In this document: one piece after another, positions 47,641 through 55,936 of the stretch
How positions within the stretch are numbered: position 1 is the first letter of the stretch
Layout: every line of letters starts with the position of its first letter
Assembly: GCF_021172045.1 (NCBI RefSeq)
Contig: NZ_CP087164.1
Span: 2,790,001-2,854,000, forward strand
DNA length: 64,000 nt
Reading direction: 5' to 3'
Source: Capillimicrobium parvum
Lineage (GTDB): Bacteria; Actinomycetota; Thermoleophilia; Solirubrobacterales; Solirubrobacteraceae
Notes under the pieces: generated by a model
Databases searched by the model: none
Told to the model about the DNA's origin: nothing
Seen by the model: only the letters and a program-made list of their open reading frames with translations
Position numbers and translations under genes: made by a program

Positions 47641-48627
47641 TCACCCGCCGCAGGCCGCCGGGTTCGGCGTGGCCTGCAGCGTGCGCTCGAACGCACGCGG
47701 CCGGGCCGTCATCACGCCGTCGACGCACCAGCCGATGAGGTTGCGCCACGTCGGCGGCGTGTCGGCGTCGCCGTCGCCGAACCAGTTGTGCCACGCGTAG
47801 CCGGCCTCATGTGCGCGCGCGACGTTCTCGGGCGTGGTCACGTTCAGCTTCGTCCCGTTGAGCACGTACGTGATCGGCAGCTGGAACGCCACGACGCCGT
47901 CGCCCGGCGAGACGCCGCCGAGCAGGAAGCTCGCCGCGCCGTCGATTCCCGGCGCGACCGGGAACTGCGGGGCGAGCTCGTGGAAGAGGTCGACGGCGGG
48001 CTGCTTGAAGGAGACGACGATGACGTCGCGGCGCGGCTGGCCGTTGAGCAGGCTCGCGAGCACGCGGGCGTTCGTGAGGTACTCGTCGACGCCCTCGGCC
48101 TTCGTGCGGCCCTTGATCTCGACGTTGATCGGCGTGCGCGGGAACGCCCGCAGCAGCTCGCGCAGCGTCGGCACGCGGAAGTCGGCCCGCGTGTAGCCCT
48201 TCGGAGGCTTGCGCTTGCCGGTCGCGATCGCGCGGAACCGGTAGGCGGCGCGGCGCTTGTCATGGCCGTAGTGCTCGCCGCGGCGGGAGAACCAGTAGGC
48301 GCCGTCGAGCCGGCGGATCTGCGCGAGGGTGTGCGACGCGATCGTCCCCGTCCCGTTCGTGGTGCGGTCGAGCGTCGTGTCGTGCATGACGATGACCTGG
48401 TCGTCCTTCGTCACGCCGACGTCGAGCTCGAGCATGTCCGCGCCGACCTTCATCGCCTGCTTGAACGCGTACATCGTGTTCGACGGGAACTCGTCCTCGC
48501 CGCCCTGATGGGCGATGTTCCAGGTGCGCGACTCGCGCCATGGGTTCGGATCGGCGGCGGCGGCCGGGGCTGCGGCGAGGAGTCCGCCGAGCACGGCGAG
48601 CAGGGACAGGCGCGACAGACGGGACAT
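47641..48627 (-). CDS. Secreted glycerophosphodiester phosphodiesterase-like protein
   Basis: Exported protein of 328 residues with signal peptide (RLSLLAVLGGLLAAAPAAAA). The GDPD TIM-barrel signature is recognisable: NIAHQGGEDEFPSNTMYAF, ADMLELDVGVTKDDQVIVMH and TTNGTG, then INVEIKG and VVSFKQPAVDLF. The first motif is altered: the usual HRG and ENT read HQG and SNT, while ELDV and HD are kept. Activity may therefore differ from classical enzymes. It probably acts outside the membrane on phospholipid-derived diesters. TACGCT lies 7 bases before the ATG. Confidence 0.85.
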   Translation of the reverse strand: MSRLSRLSLLAVLGGLLAAAPAAAADPNPWRESRTWNIAHQGGEDEFPSNTMYAFKQAMKVGADMLELDVGVTKDDQVIVMHDTTLDRTTNGTGTIASHTLAQIRRLDGAYWFSRRGEHYGHDKRRAAYRFRAIATGKRKPPKGYTRADFRVPTLRELLRAFPRTPINVEIKGRTKAEGVDEYLTNARVLASLLNGQPRRDVIVVSFKQPAVDLFHELAPQFPVAPGIDGAASFLLGGVSPGDGVVAFQLPITYVLNGTKLNVTTPENVARAHEAGYAWHNWFGDGDADTPPTWRNLIGWCVDGVMTARPRAFERTLQATPNPAACGG

Positions 48628-48634
48628 GCGCCGC

Positions 48635-48640
48635 AGCGTA
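48635..48640 (-). promoter_or_regulatory. Probable -10 element of the phosphodiesterase gene
   Basis: On the minus strand TACGCT ends 7 bases before the ATG at 48627, without a ribosome binding site between. Confidence 0.45.
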
Positions 48641-48711
48641 GTCCGGCGGATCCGCACGAGTCGAGGCGGTCGTGCCTCGCCTGTCTCACGCCGGAACCGC
48701 CCCGCCGGGCG

Positions 48712-48756
48712 CGAGTTGCGCTTTGTGTCCGACAGGTGGACGAAAAGCGCAACTCG
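48712..48756. repeat. Palindromic repeat, family A copy 2
   Basis: Perfect 13-bp arms CGAGTTGCGCTTT (48712-48724) and AAAGCGCAACTCG (48744-48756) with nested GTCC and GGAC. It shares its whole layout with 25134-25176. Here it lies between two divergent genes, so it is not acting as a terminator for either. Confidence 0.8.
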
Positions 48757-48820
48757 GCGAACTCAGGCAGCGGCGGCGAATCCGAGACGGCGGCGACGTG
48801 GGCGGCGGCGGCGGCGGACC

Positions 48821-48826
48821 TATCGT
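48821..48826 (+). promoter_or_regulatory. Probable -10 element of the helicase gene
   Basis: TATCGT lies 6 bases before the GTG at 48833, without a ribosome binding site, so the message is probably leaderless. Confidence 0.45.
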
Positions 48827-48832
48827 GGTCGG

Positions 48833-51800
48833 GTGGCCACGACGACCTCCGTGCTGCGCGACCGCCTGGCGGACCTGACCCTGCGCGACGAGCATCGCCT
48901 GCGCCGCCGGCTCGACCGCGCGCAGGATGCCCGGGCCCGCGAGCGGGTGGAGGAGGAGATCGACCGGGCCGCCGCGCACGCCGCCCGCCGCCGCGACGCC
49001 GTCCCCGCGGTCACGTACCCGGAGCAGCTGCCGGTCAGCGCCCGCCGCGAGGAGATCGCCGCCGCCATCGCCGCCCACCAGGTCGTTGTCGTCGCGGGCG
49101 AGACCGGCAGCGGCAAGACGACGCAGCTGCCGAAGATCTGCCTGGAGCTCGGCCGCGGCGTGCGCGGCGCGATCGCCCACACGCAGCCGCGCCGCCTGGC
49201 CGCGCGCACTGTCGCGCAGCGCATCGCCGACGAGCTGGACGTCCCGCTCGGCGACGCCGTCGGCTACGCGGTGCGCTTCAACGACCGCTCGAGCCAGGAC
49301 ACGCTCGTGCGCCTGATGACCGACGGCCTGCTGCTCGCCGAGATCCAGCGCGACCCGCTGCTGCGCCGCTACGACACCGTCATCGTCGACGAGGCGCACG
49401 AGCGCAGCCTGAACATCGACTTCCTCCTCGGTTACCTCCGGCGCATCCTGCCGCGCCGGCCGGACCTGAAGCTCGTCATCACGTCGGCGACCATCGACCC
49501 GGGGCGCTTCAGCCGCCACTTCGGCGACGCGCCGGTGGTCGAGGTCTCGGGCCGGACGTATCCGGTCGAGGTGCGCTACCGCCCGCTCGAGGACCCCGAC
49601 GGCGCCGATCGCGACCAGGTCGACGGCATCGGCGACGCCGTGGAGGAGCTGCTGCGCGAGAAGCCCGGCGACGTGCTCGTCTTCCTGTCCGGGGAGCGCG
49701 AGATCCGCGACACCGCCGACGCGCTGCGCGGCCGCCTCGGCGACGGCGTCGAGATCCTCCCGCTGTACGCGCGGCTGTCGGACGCCGAGCAGCGCCGCGT
49801 GTTCACCGCGCACCGGGGCCGGCGCGTGGTGCTCGCCACGAACGTCGCCGAGACCTCGCTCACCGTGCCCGGCATCCGCTACGTCGTGGACCCGGGCACC
49901 GCGCGCATCAGCCGCTACAGCGCCCGCCTGAAGGTCCAGCGCCTCCCGATCGAGCCGATCTCGCAGGCCTCCGCCGACCAGCGCAAGGGCCGCTGCGGCC
50001 GCGTCGCCGAGGGCATCTGCATCCGCCTCTACGCCGAGGAGGACTTCGTGGCGCGCCCGCGCTACACCGACCCCGAGATCCTGCGCACGAGCCTCGCCGC
50101 GGTGATCCTGCAGATGGCCTGGGTCGGGCTGGGCGACATCGAGGACTTCCCGTTCCTCGATCCGCCGGACCGCCGTCAGATCCGCGACGGGCTGAACCTC
50201 CTCGACGAGCTGGCGGCGATCGAGCAGGACCGGCGGCTGACCCCGCTCGGCCGCCGGCTCGCCCGCCTCCCGGTCGATCCGCGGCTGGGGCGCATGGTGC
50301 TCGAGGCCGACCGCCTGGGCTGCGCCGAGGAGGTCATCGTCATCGCCGCCGCGCTGTCGATCCAGGACCCGCGCGAGCGCCCGGCCGAGCAGCAGGAGGC
50401 CGCCGACGCTCAGCACCGCCGCTTCGCCGACGAGACCTCGGACTTCCTCAGCTACCTGAAGCTGTGGCACCACCTGCGCGGCGGCCGGCGCGAGCTGTCG
50501 GGCAACCAGTTCCGCAAGCGCTGCAAGGCCGAGTTCCTGCACCACCTTCGCATCCGCGAGTGGCAGGACCTCGCCGGCCAGTTGCGCGGCGCGGCGCGGG
50601 AGGCGGGCGTCACGCTCAACGAGCAGCCGGCCGAGCCGCGCGAGATCCACGCGGCGCTGCTGGCGGGCCTGCTGTCGCACGTCGGCGTGCGCGACGAGGG
50701 CCGGCGCGAGTACCTGGGCGCGCGCGGCGCGCGCTTCGCCATCTTCCCCGGCTCGGCGCTCGCCAGGAAGCCGCCGGCCTGGGTCATGGTCGCCGAGCTC
50801 GTGGAGACGTCGCGGCTGTGGGGGCGGGTCGCCGCGCGGATCGAGCCCGAGTCGATCGAGCCGCTCGCCGCGCACCTCGTCAAGCGCACGTACAGCGAGC
50901 CGCACTGGGAGCGCCGCCGGGGCTCGGTCGTCGCCACGGAGCGCGTGACGCTCTACGGGCTGCCGATCGTCACCGGCCGCAAGGTCGCCTACGGGAAGAT
51001 CGACCCGGTCCTCGCGCGCGACCTCTTCATCCGCCGCGCGCTCGTCGAGGGCGACTGGGACACGCGCCACCGCTTCTTCCACGCCAACCGTGAGCTGCTC
51101 GAGGAGGTCGAGGAGCTCGAGCACCGCACGCGCCGGCGCGACCTGCTCGTCGACGACGCCACGCTGCACGACTTCTACGAGCAGCGGATCCCGGCCGACG
51201 TCGTGTCGGCCGCGCACTTCGACCGCTGGTGGCGCGACGCGCGCGAGGCCGATCCGGACCTGCTGACGTTCAGCCGGCAGCTCGTGATCGACGAGCGCGC
51301 CGCGGCCGATCTGGACCCGCAGGGCTGGCCGCCGGCCTGGCGCCAGGGCGACGTGACCCTGCCGCTGACCTACCGGTTCGAGCCAGGGGCGGATGACGAC
51401 GGCGTCACCGCACACGTCCCGCTCGCCGCGCTCGCGCAGCTGCGGCCGATCGGGTTCGACTGGCTCGTGCCGGCGCTGCGTGAGGAGCTCGTCACGGCGC
51501 TGCTGCGCACGCTGCCGAAGGACCTGCGGCGCCCGCTCGTCCCGGTTCCCGAGACCGCCGCGGCGGTCCTGGCCGCGCTGGAGCCGCGCCGCCGGCCGCT
51601 GCTGGACTCGCTCGCCACCGCGCTCGAGCAGCTGAGGGGCGTGCGCGCCGCGCCATCGGACTTCGACCCCGGCCGCCTGCCCGACCACCTGCGCATGCGC
51701 TTCGCGATCGAGGAGCCCGACGGCCGCGCCGTCGCCGCCGGCCGCGACCTCGAGGCCCTGCGCGCGCGGGTGCGCCCGCGGCTGCGCGCCGACCTCGCGG

Positions 51801-52678
51801 CGCGCACGGCCGGGCTGGAGCGCACCGGGCTGCGCGCGTGGACGATCGGCACCCTGCCGCGGACCGTCGAGCTGCCCGGCACGGGGGGCGCGGTCGTCGC
51901 CTATCCCGCGCTCGCCGACGAGGGCGAGACCGTCGGCGTGCGGGTCCTCGACACGCCGGCCGCGCAGGCGGCGGCCATGCGCGCGGGGACGCGCAGGCTC
52001 CTGGAGCTCACGGTGCCGTCGCCGGTGAGATGGGTGCGCGGGCGGTTGTCGAGTGCCGCGCAGCTGGCGCTCGCGACCGCGCCCCACGGCAGCGTCGCGG
52101 CGGTGCTCGAGGACGCGACCGTCGCGGCGATCGACGCGCTGACCGCCGAGGCGGGCGGTCCGGCCTGGGACGACGCCGGGTTCGCGCGGCTGCGCGACCA
52201 CGTGGCCGGCCACCTCGCCGAGCGCACCGCGCAGGTGGTCGACGGGGTGGTGGCGGTGCTCGACGCCGAGCGCGAGGTGCGCCGGGCCATGGAGCCGCTC
52301 ATGGCGCCCCCGGTCGAGCCGGCGCGGCGCGACGTCGAGGCGCAGGTGCGCCGGCTCGTCCCGCCGGGGTTCATCGCGGAGGCGGGCGTCGCCCGGCTCG
52401 GCGACGTCGAGCGCTATCTGCGGGCGGCCGCGCACCGGCTCGAGCGGCTCCCGAACAACCCGGCGGCCGACCTCGACCGGATGCGCGCGATCAACGCGCT
52501 CGAGGAGGCCTACCGGCAGCGGATCACGACATGGCCGCAGGGCCGCCCGCTGCCCGACGCGCTGCGGGAGGTGCCGTGGCTGCTGCAGGAGCTGCGCGTC
52601 GCGCAGTTCGCCCAGGGCTTCGGCGCGCGGGGCCAGGTGTCGGCGAAGCGGATCCGGCGGATCCTCGACGAGGCCTGA
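48833..52678 (+). CDS. hrpA: ATP-dependent RNA helicase HrpA (DEAH)
   Basis: DEAH-box helicase of 1281 residues, the usual size for bacterial HrpA. Walker A is VVAGETGSGKTTQLPK, motif Ia HTQPRRLAARTVAQRIADEL, DEAH is in VIVDEAHERSLNIDFLLGYL, motif III SATID, motif V LATNVAETSLTVPGI, and motif VI QRKGRCGRVAEG. The helicase-associated and OB-fold domains follow, then the long HrpA-specific C-terminal region. In E. coli HrpA acts on stalled ribosomes. The GTG at 48833 gives the expected short basic N-terminus (TTTSVLRDRLADLTLRDEHR). Confidence 0.95.
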   Translation: MATTTSVLRDRLADLTLRDEHRLRRRLDRAQDARARERVEEEIDRAAAHAARRRDAVPAVTYPEQLPVSARREEIAAAIAAHQVVVVAGETGSGKTTQLPKICLELGRGVRGAIAHTQPRRLAARTVAQRIADELDVPLGDAVGYAVRFNDRSSQDTLVRLMTDGLLLAEIQRDPLLRRYDTVIVDEAHERSLNIDFLLGYLRRILPRRPDLKLVITSATIDPGRFSRHFGDAPVVEVSGRTYPVEVRYRPLEDPDGADRDQVDGIGDAVEELLREKPGDVLVFLSGEREIRDTADALRGRLGDGVEILPLYARLSDAEQRRVFTAHRGRRVVLATNVAETSLTVPGIRYVVDPGTARISRYSARLKVQRLPIEPISQASADQRKGRCGRVAEGICIRLYAEEDFVARPRYTDPEILRTSLAAVILQMAWVGLGDIEDFPFLDPPDRRQIRDGLNLLDELAAIEQDRRLTPLGRRLARLPVDPRLGRMVLEADRLGCAEEVIVIAAALSIQDPRERPAEQQEAADAQHRRFADETSDFLSYLKLWHHLRGGRRELSGNQFRKRCKAEFLHHLRIREWQDLAGQLRGAAREAGVTLNEQPAEPREIHAALLAGLLSHVGVRDEGRREYLGARGARFAIFPGSALARKPPAWVMVAELVETSRLWGRVAARIEPESIEPLAAHLVKRTYSEPHWERRRGSVVATERVTLYGLPIVTGRKVAYGKIDPVLARDLFIRRALVEGDWDTRHRFFHANRELLEEVEELEHRTRRRDLLVDDATLHDFYEQRIPADVVSAAHFDRWWRDAREADPDLLTFSRQLVIDERAAADLDPQGWPPAWRQGDVTLPLTYRFEPGADDDGVTAHVPLAALAQLRPIGFDWLVPALREELVTALLRTLPKDLRRPLVPVPETAAAVLAALEPRRRPLLDSLATALEQLRGVRAAPSDFDPGRLPDHLRMRFAIEEPDGRAVAAGRDLEALRARVRPRLRADLAARTAGLERTGLRAWTIGTLPRTVELPGTGGAVVAYPALADEGETVGVRVLDTPAAQAAAMRAGTRRLLELTVPSPVRWVRGRLSSAAQLALATAPHGSVAAVLEDATVAAIDALTAEAGGPAWDDAGFARLRDHVAGHLAERTAQVVDGVVAVLDAEREVRRAMEPLMAPPVEPARRDVEAQVRRLVPPGFIAEAGVARLGDVERYLRAAAHRLERLPNNPAADLDRMRAINALEEAYRQRITTWPQGRPLPDALREVPWLLQELRVAQFAQGFGARGQVSAKRIRRILDEA

Positions 52679-52682
52679 CGCG

Positions 52683-53195
52683 CTATTCGCGCGGCGGGTA
52701 GATGCCCTCCAGCGCGATGATGTAACTCGCCGCCTGGAACGGCTGCATGTTCGGGTGCGGCTGGCCGCCGCCGGCGGGGTTGAGGAAGGTGGGGTGCATG
52801 AGCTTGTTGTTCGTGGTCTGCGCGTAGGCGCCGCCGGTGGCGAACGTCTGCCCGTTGGGATCGCGTACGCCGCCCGCCGCCTCCGTGGCGCGCAGCTGGT
52901 GGCTGTGCTCGGGCAGCTGGTCGGCCGTGAGCGCGACCTGCTCCGCGCCGGTCTGCTGGCCGAGCGGCTTGGCGGGCACGCCCGAGCCTCCGGCCCATGC
53001 CCCCATCGCCGCGCGGCCGCGCAGGTCGGGCAGCGCGAACTGCGTCTGCCCGTTGCCGCCGTACGTCGTGCCGATCAACGAGAACAGCGCGGTGTTCTGG
53101 GCGATCGGCAGGACCGAGCCGTCGCAGAACGCCCAGCCGCGCGGGGCGAAGTTCCCGCCGAACAGCTTGATCTCGCCGACGTAGGGCTCGGACAT
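52683..53195 (-). CDS. Phage tail collar domain protein (Mdp-like), single domain
   Basis: Protein of 170 residues of the tail-collar/microcystin-dependent-protein group. The N-terminal signature EIKLFGGNFAPRGWAFCDGS is followed by FSLIGTTYGGNGQTQFALPD, LRGRAAMG, the His motif LPEHSHQLRA and a C-terminal NMQPFQAASYIIALEGIYPP. Such domains trimerise at phage fibre tips; free-standing bacterial copies are of unknown function. It is the last gene of a three-gene minus-strand set (2-base gap after the double-domain gene). No other phage structural gene is near. Confidence 0.88.
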   Translation of the reverse strand: MSEPYVGEIKLFGGNFAPRGWAFCDGSVLPIAQNTALFSLIGTTYGGNGQTQFALPDLRGRAAMGAWAGGSGVPAKPLGQQTGAEQVALTADQLPEHSHQLRATEAAGGVRDPNGQTFATGGAYAQTTNNKLMHPTFLNPAGGGQPHPNMQPFQAASYIIALEGIYPPRE

Positions 53196-53197
53196 CG

Positions 53198-54208
53198 TCA
53201 GTTTCTCGAGGGGTAGATGCCCTCGACGCAGATGAGGTAGTTCAGAACGGTCGAGGGCTGGACGTTGGGATGTGCGCCGCCGCCGCCGGCGAGCTGCGCC
53301 GTCGCCTGGTGCATGAGCGTGCCGGAGGTCGGCGCGGACGCGTAGGAGCCGCCGGTCGCGGGGTACGTCAGGTTCGGGTCGGTCGTCGTCGCGGCGTCGC
53401 TGCTGGCGCGCACCGAGTGGCCGTGGCTGGCCATCTGCTGCGTCGTGAGCTGGTGCGTCTCCGAGCCGCCGGCCTCGCCTTGCGCCCGGTTCGCGAGCCC
53501 CGGGCCCTGCCCCGCGCCGAGCGCGACGCGACCGCGCAGGTCCGGGAGCGCGAACGTCGTCTGGCCGTTGCCGCCGTACATCGTGCCGAGCAGGGAGAAC
53601 AGCGCGGTGTTCTGGCTGATCGGCAGCAGGCGCCCGTCGCAGAACGCCCATCCGCGCGGCTCGGCGTCGAACGCGACCGCGCGGATGTCGGCGATGAGCG
53701 GGTCGGCGGGCGCCGCGGTGTCGGCCTGCAGGGCGATGCACCACTGGATGGCGAGCGCGGGCTGGAGGTTGGCGTGCGGCTGCCCCTGGCCGGCGTTGAA
53801 GACCATCGCGCGCATGCGGGTGGTCTTGTCGGGCGGGGCGGCGTAGAACCCGCCGCGGGCCGGCACGGCGCCGATCGGCGAGCTCGTCGTCTGCGTGGTC
53901 GCGGCGCGTACGCGGTGGGTGTGCTGGGGCAGCTGCGTGCGGTCGAGCGCGACGGTGTCCGTGCCCGTCTTCTGCCCGATCGTGCGCGCCGAGCGGCCGG
54001 GGCCGGCGCCCTGGCCCATGGGCAGCCGGGCTCGCAGGTCGGGGATCGCGAACGTGGTGGTGCCGTCCCCGCCGAACCGCGTTCCGAGCAGCGCATAGAG
54101 GTCCGGGTACGCGCCGATGCTCAGGCGCCGCCCGTCGCACGGCGCCCACCCGACGGGCACGAACGTGATCGCCATGGGCCGCACCTCGCCGAGGAACCAG
54201 TCGGCCAT
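53198..54208 (-). CDS. Tandem double tail-collar domain protein
   Basis: A 336-residue protein containing two full collar units. Unit 1 has EVRPMAITFVPVGWAPCDGR, LLGTRFGGDGTTTFAIPD and LPQHTHRVRA; unit 2 (from about residue 165) has IRAVAFDAEPRGWAFCDG, LLGTMYGGNGQTTFALPD, a degenerate ASHGHSVRA, and ends NVQPSTVLNYLICVEGIYPS. Single-domain proteins of this group are about 170-180 residues, so this is an in-frame fusion or duplication. It starts one base into the stop of the upstream gene (TGATG). Confidence 0.88.
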   Translation of the reverse strand: MADWFLGEVRPMAITFVPVGWAPCDGRRLSIGAYPDLYALLGTRFGGDGTTTFAIPDLRARLPMGQGAGPGRSARTIGQKTGTDTVALDRTQLPQHTHRVRAATTQTTSSPIGAVPARGGFYAAPPDKTTRMRAMVFNAGQGQPHANLQPALAIQWCIALQADTAAPADPLIADIRAVAFDAEPRGWAFCDGRLLPISQNTALFSLLGTMYGGNGQTTFALPDLRGRVALGAGQGPGLANRAQGEAGGSETHQLTTQQMASHGHSVRASSDAATTTDPNLTYPATGGSYASAPTSGTLMHQATAQLAGGGGAHPNVQPSTVLNYLICVEGIYPSRN

Positions 54209-54633
54209 CAGGGCCCCGTGCGGCGGTCGATCGTGGCCGCGAGCGTCAGCCAGCGGCGGCCGCGCCGGCCGGGCGTGAGGAAGAGGTCGAACGCGCCGAT
54301 GCCCGCGTGCTCAAGGCGCTGGATGCCCTGGCCGAAGCCGGGCCCGGTGGCGGCGGCGGGCGTCCGGAAGACGAGGCGGAAGGCGTCGTCGCGGCGGGCG
54401 AGGGCGGGGGAGAGGTCGCGTACCGCGGCGAGCTCGAGCGGCGTGCCCGCGGACGTGGCGAGGCGGCGGTCGGCGAGGGCGGTCCAGGTCGCGCGGCGCA
54501 GATGGGCGGGGACCGCCGTCGCGCGCGGGGCGGCGAGCGGCGCGCCGCCCGGCCACGTGCGCAGCGCCACCGCGGTCGCGGCGCCCGCGCCGAGCGCCAG
54601 CAGCGCGCGGCGCGTCAGCCCACGGGCGTCCAT
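54208..54633 (-). CDS. Tat-type exported small protein heading the collar operon
   Basis: Protein of 141 residues beginning MDARGLTRRALLALGAGAAT, a twin-arginine-like signal (TRRALLALG) with a hydrophobic Ala-rich core. The mature part of about 100 residues (TWTALADRRLATSAGTPLEL, DDAFRLVFRTPAA, QGIQRLEHAGIGAFDLFLTP) ends with a beta-rich motif. It resembles small domains that accompany tail-collar genes in other bacteria, possibly the DUF6916 type, but I cannot confirm the family. It overlaps the collar gene by one base, so the set is one operon. Confidence 0.65.
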   Translation of the reverse strand: MDARGLTRRALLALGAGAATAVALRTWPGGAPLAAPRATAVPAHLRRATWTALADRRLATSAGTPLELAAVRDLSPALARRDDAFRLVFRTPAAATGPGFGQGIQRLEHAGIGAFDLFLTPGRRGRRWLTLAATIDRRTGP

Positions 54634-54789
54634 GGGCGCATGTGCGCCACCGGCGACGATCCCCTGCGCACCGGACACGGGCGCATCATCTCCGAGCGCG
54701 CGGCGGCGCGTCAACGCACTGGGCTCCGGCGCGGTGCGGTGGCGCGCTGCGGCGGGCGGCCGCCGCCCGGTGACGACCACCCGGTCGCG

Positions 54790-54795
54790 TAGGTT
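54790..54795 (+). promoter_or_regulatory. Probable -10 element of the AI-2E family transporter gene
   Basis: TAGGTT lies 6 bases before the GTG at 54802, without a ribosome binding site. Confidence 0.45.
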
Positions 54796-54801
54796 CCGCG
54801 C

Positions 54802-55887
54802 GTGGATCGCCCACCGCCGCAGCGCGTCGAGGTCATCGTGTCGGTGCGCACGCTCATGGTGCTGCTGGCCTTCGGGTTCGCCGTCTTCCTGGCGGTCGTC
54901 TCGCTGGGCTCGCTGCTGTCGATCTTCGTCGCCGGGATCGTTGCGCTCGGGCTCGACCCGGTCGTCGGCGCGCTCACCCGGCGCGGGTGGAAGCGCGGAC
55001 CCGCCGCGCTCGCCGTCTTCGCCGCGCTGTTCGTCTTCGTCTTCCTCATCGTCGTGCTGACCGTCGGACCGCTGTGGGGCCAGGTGGTCGACTTCGTCGA
55101 CATGCTGCCGCAGTACTGGAACGACATCTCCAACAGCGACGCGTTCGACGCGTTCCTCTCCAACGGCGGCAAGGAGACCGTCGAGAACGCGCTGAAGGAC
55201 ATCGCCGGCGAACTGCCCCACGCGGCGACGACCGTCCTCGGCATCGCCGGCGGGGTGTTCGGCTCGGTGCTGTCGCTGGTCACCCTGACGTTCCTCGCGC
55301 TGTTCCTGCTCATGGAGCGCCCGACGATCACCGACTGGCTCTTCGGCTTCGCGCCGCCGGCGCAGGAAGCGCGCTGGCGCCCGGTGCTCGAGGACTCGAT
55401 CAGCGCGGTCTCGTCGTCGCTGATCGGCAACGTGGCGATCTCGCTCGTCGCGGCCACGGTCGCCGGCCTGTCGGCGTGGATCTTCGGCCTGCCGTTCCCA
55501 ATCGTGCTCGCCGTCATCACGGGCTTCCTCGACCTCATCCCGCAGATCGGCGCGACGATCGCAGCAGTGATCCTCGTCCTCGTGGCGCTCACGGTGAGCA
55601 CCGAGGCGGCGATCGCGATGGCGCTGATCCAGGTCGTCTACCAGCAGGTGGAGAACTACATCGTCTACCCGGTCGTCTACCGCCGGGCGGTCGAGCTGTC
55701 GGCGTTCACGACGATCGTCTCGGTCCTCATCGCCAGCTCGATCCTGGGCGTGGTCGGCGCGATCCTCGCCGTCCCGTTCGCCGCGGTCGTGAAGATCGTG
55801 ATCCGCGAGGCGAGCGGGCCGCGCCGGGCGCGGATGGAGGCGCTGCGCGCGCCGCCGGCGCTCCCGGAGGGCGGCCCGGGCGAGTAG
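54802..55887 (+). CDS. AI-2E family transporter (PerM/TqsA-like)
   Basis: Polytopic membrane protein of 361 residues with about eight helices. The family pattern is visible: two N-terminal hairpin helices, a soluble middle segment (QYWNDISNSDAFDAFLSNGG), then the conserved C-terminal part IFGLPFPIVLAVITGFLDLI, PQIGATIAA and QVENYIVYPVVYRRAVELSA. Members export small signals, act as Na+/H+ antiporters or permeases; the role here is open. The stop lies inside a 31-bp tandem duplication shared with the convergent regulator gene. Confidence 0.88.
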   Translation: MDRPPPQRVEVIVSVRTLMVLLAFGFAVFLAVVSLGSLLSIFVAGIVALGLDPVVGALTRRGWKRGPAALAVFAALFVFVFLIVVLTVGPLWGQVVDFVDMLPQYWNDISNSDAFDAFLSNGGKETVENALKDIAGELPHAATTVLGIAGGVFGSVLSLVTLTFLALFLLMERPTITDWLFGFAPPAQEARWRPVLEDSISAVSSSLIGNVAISLVAATVAGLSAWIFGLPFPIVLAVITGFLDLIPQIGATIAAVILVLVALTVSTEAAIAMALIQVVYQQVENYIVYPVVYRRAVELSAFTTIVSVLIASSILGVVGAILAVPFAAVVKIVIREASGPRRARMEALRAPPALPEGGPGE

Positions 55888-55936
55888 CCGGTCACGCGAG
55901 CGCAGCCCGGGCGAGCAGCCGGTCACGCGAGCTCGG
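55875..55936. repeat. 31-bp tandem duplication across two convergent 3' ends
   Basis: Units 55875-55905 and 55906-55936 start CCCGGGCGAG and share CCGGTCACGCGAG. The first carries the TAG stop of the plus-strand transporter gene, the second the stop of the minus-strand regulator. The other copy of each stop region is not used; TAG reads CAG in unit 2. Confidence 0.85.

Noticed and set aside
52683-54633. Tail-collar genes considered as a prophage
   Set aside because: No integrase, capsid, portal, terminase, lysis or other tail gene is adjacent; flanking genes are ordinary chromosomal genes on both sides.
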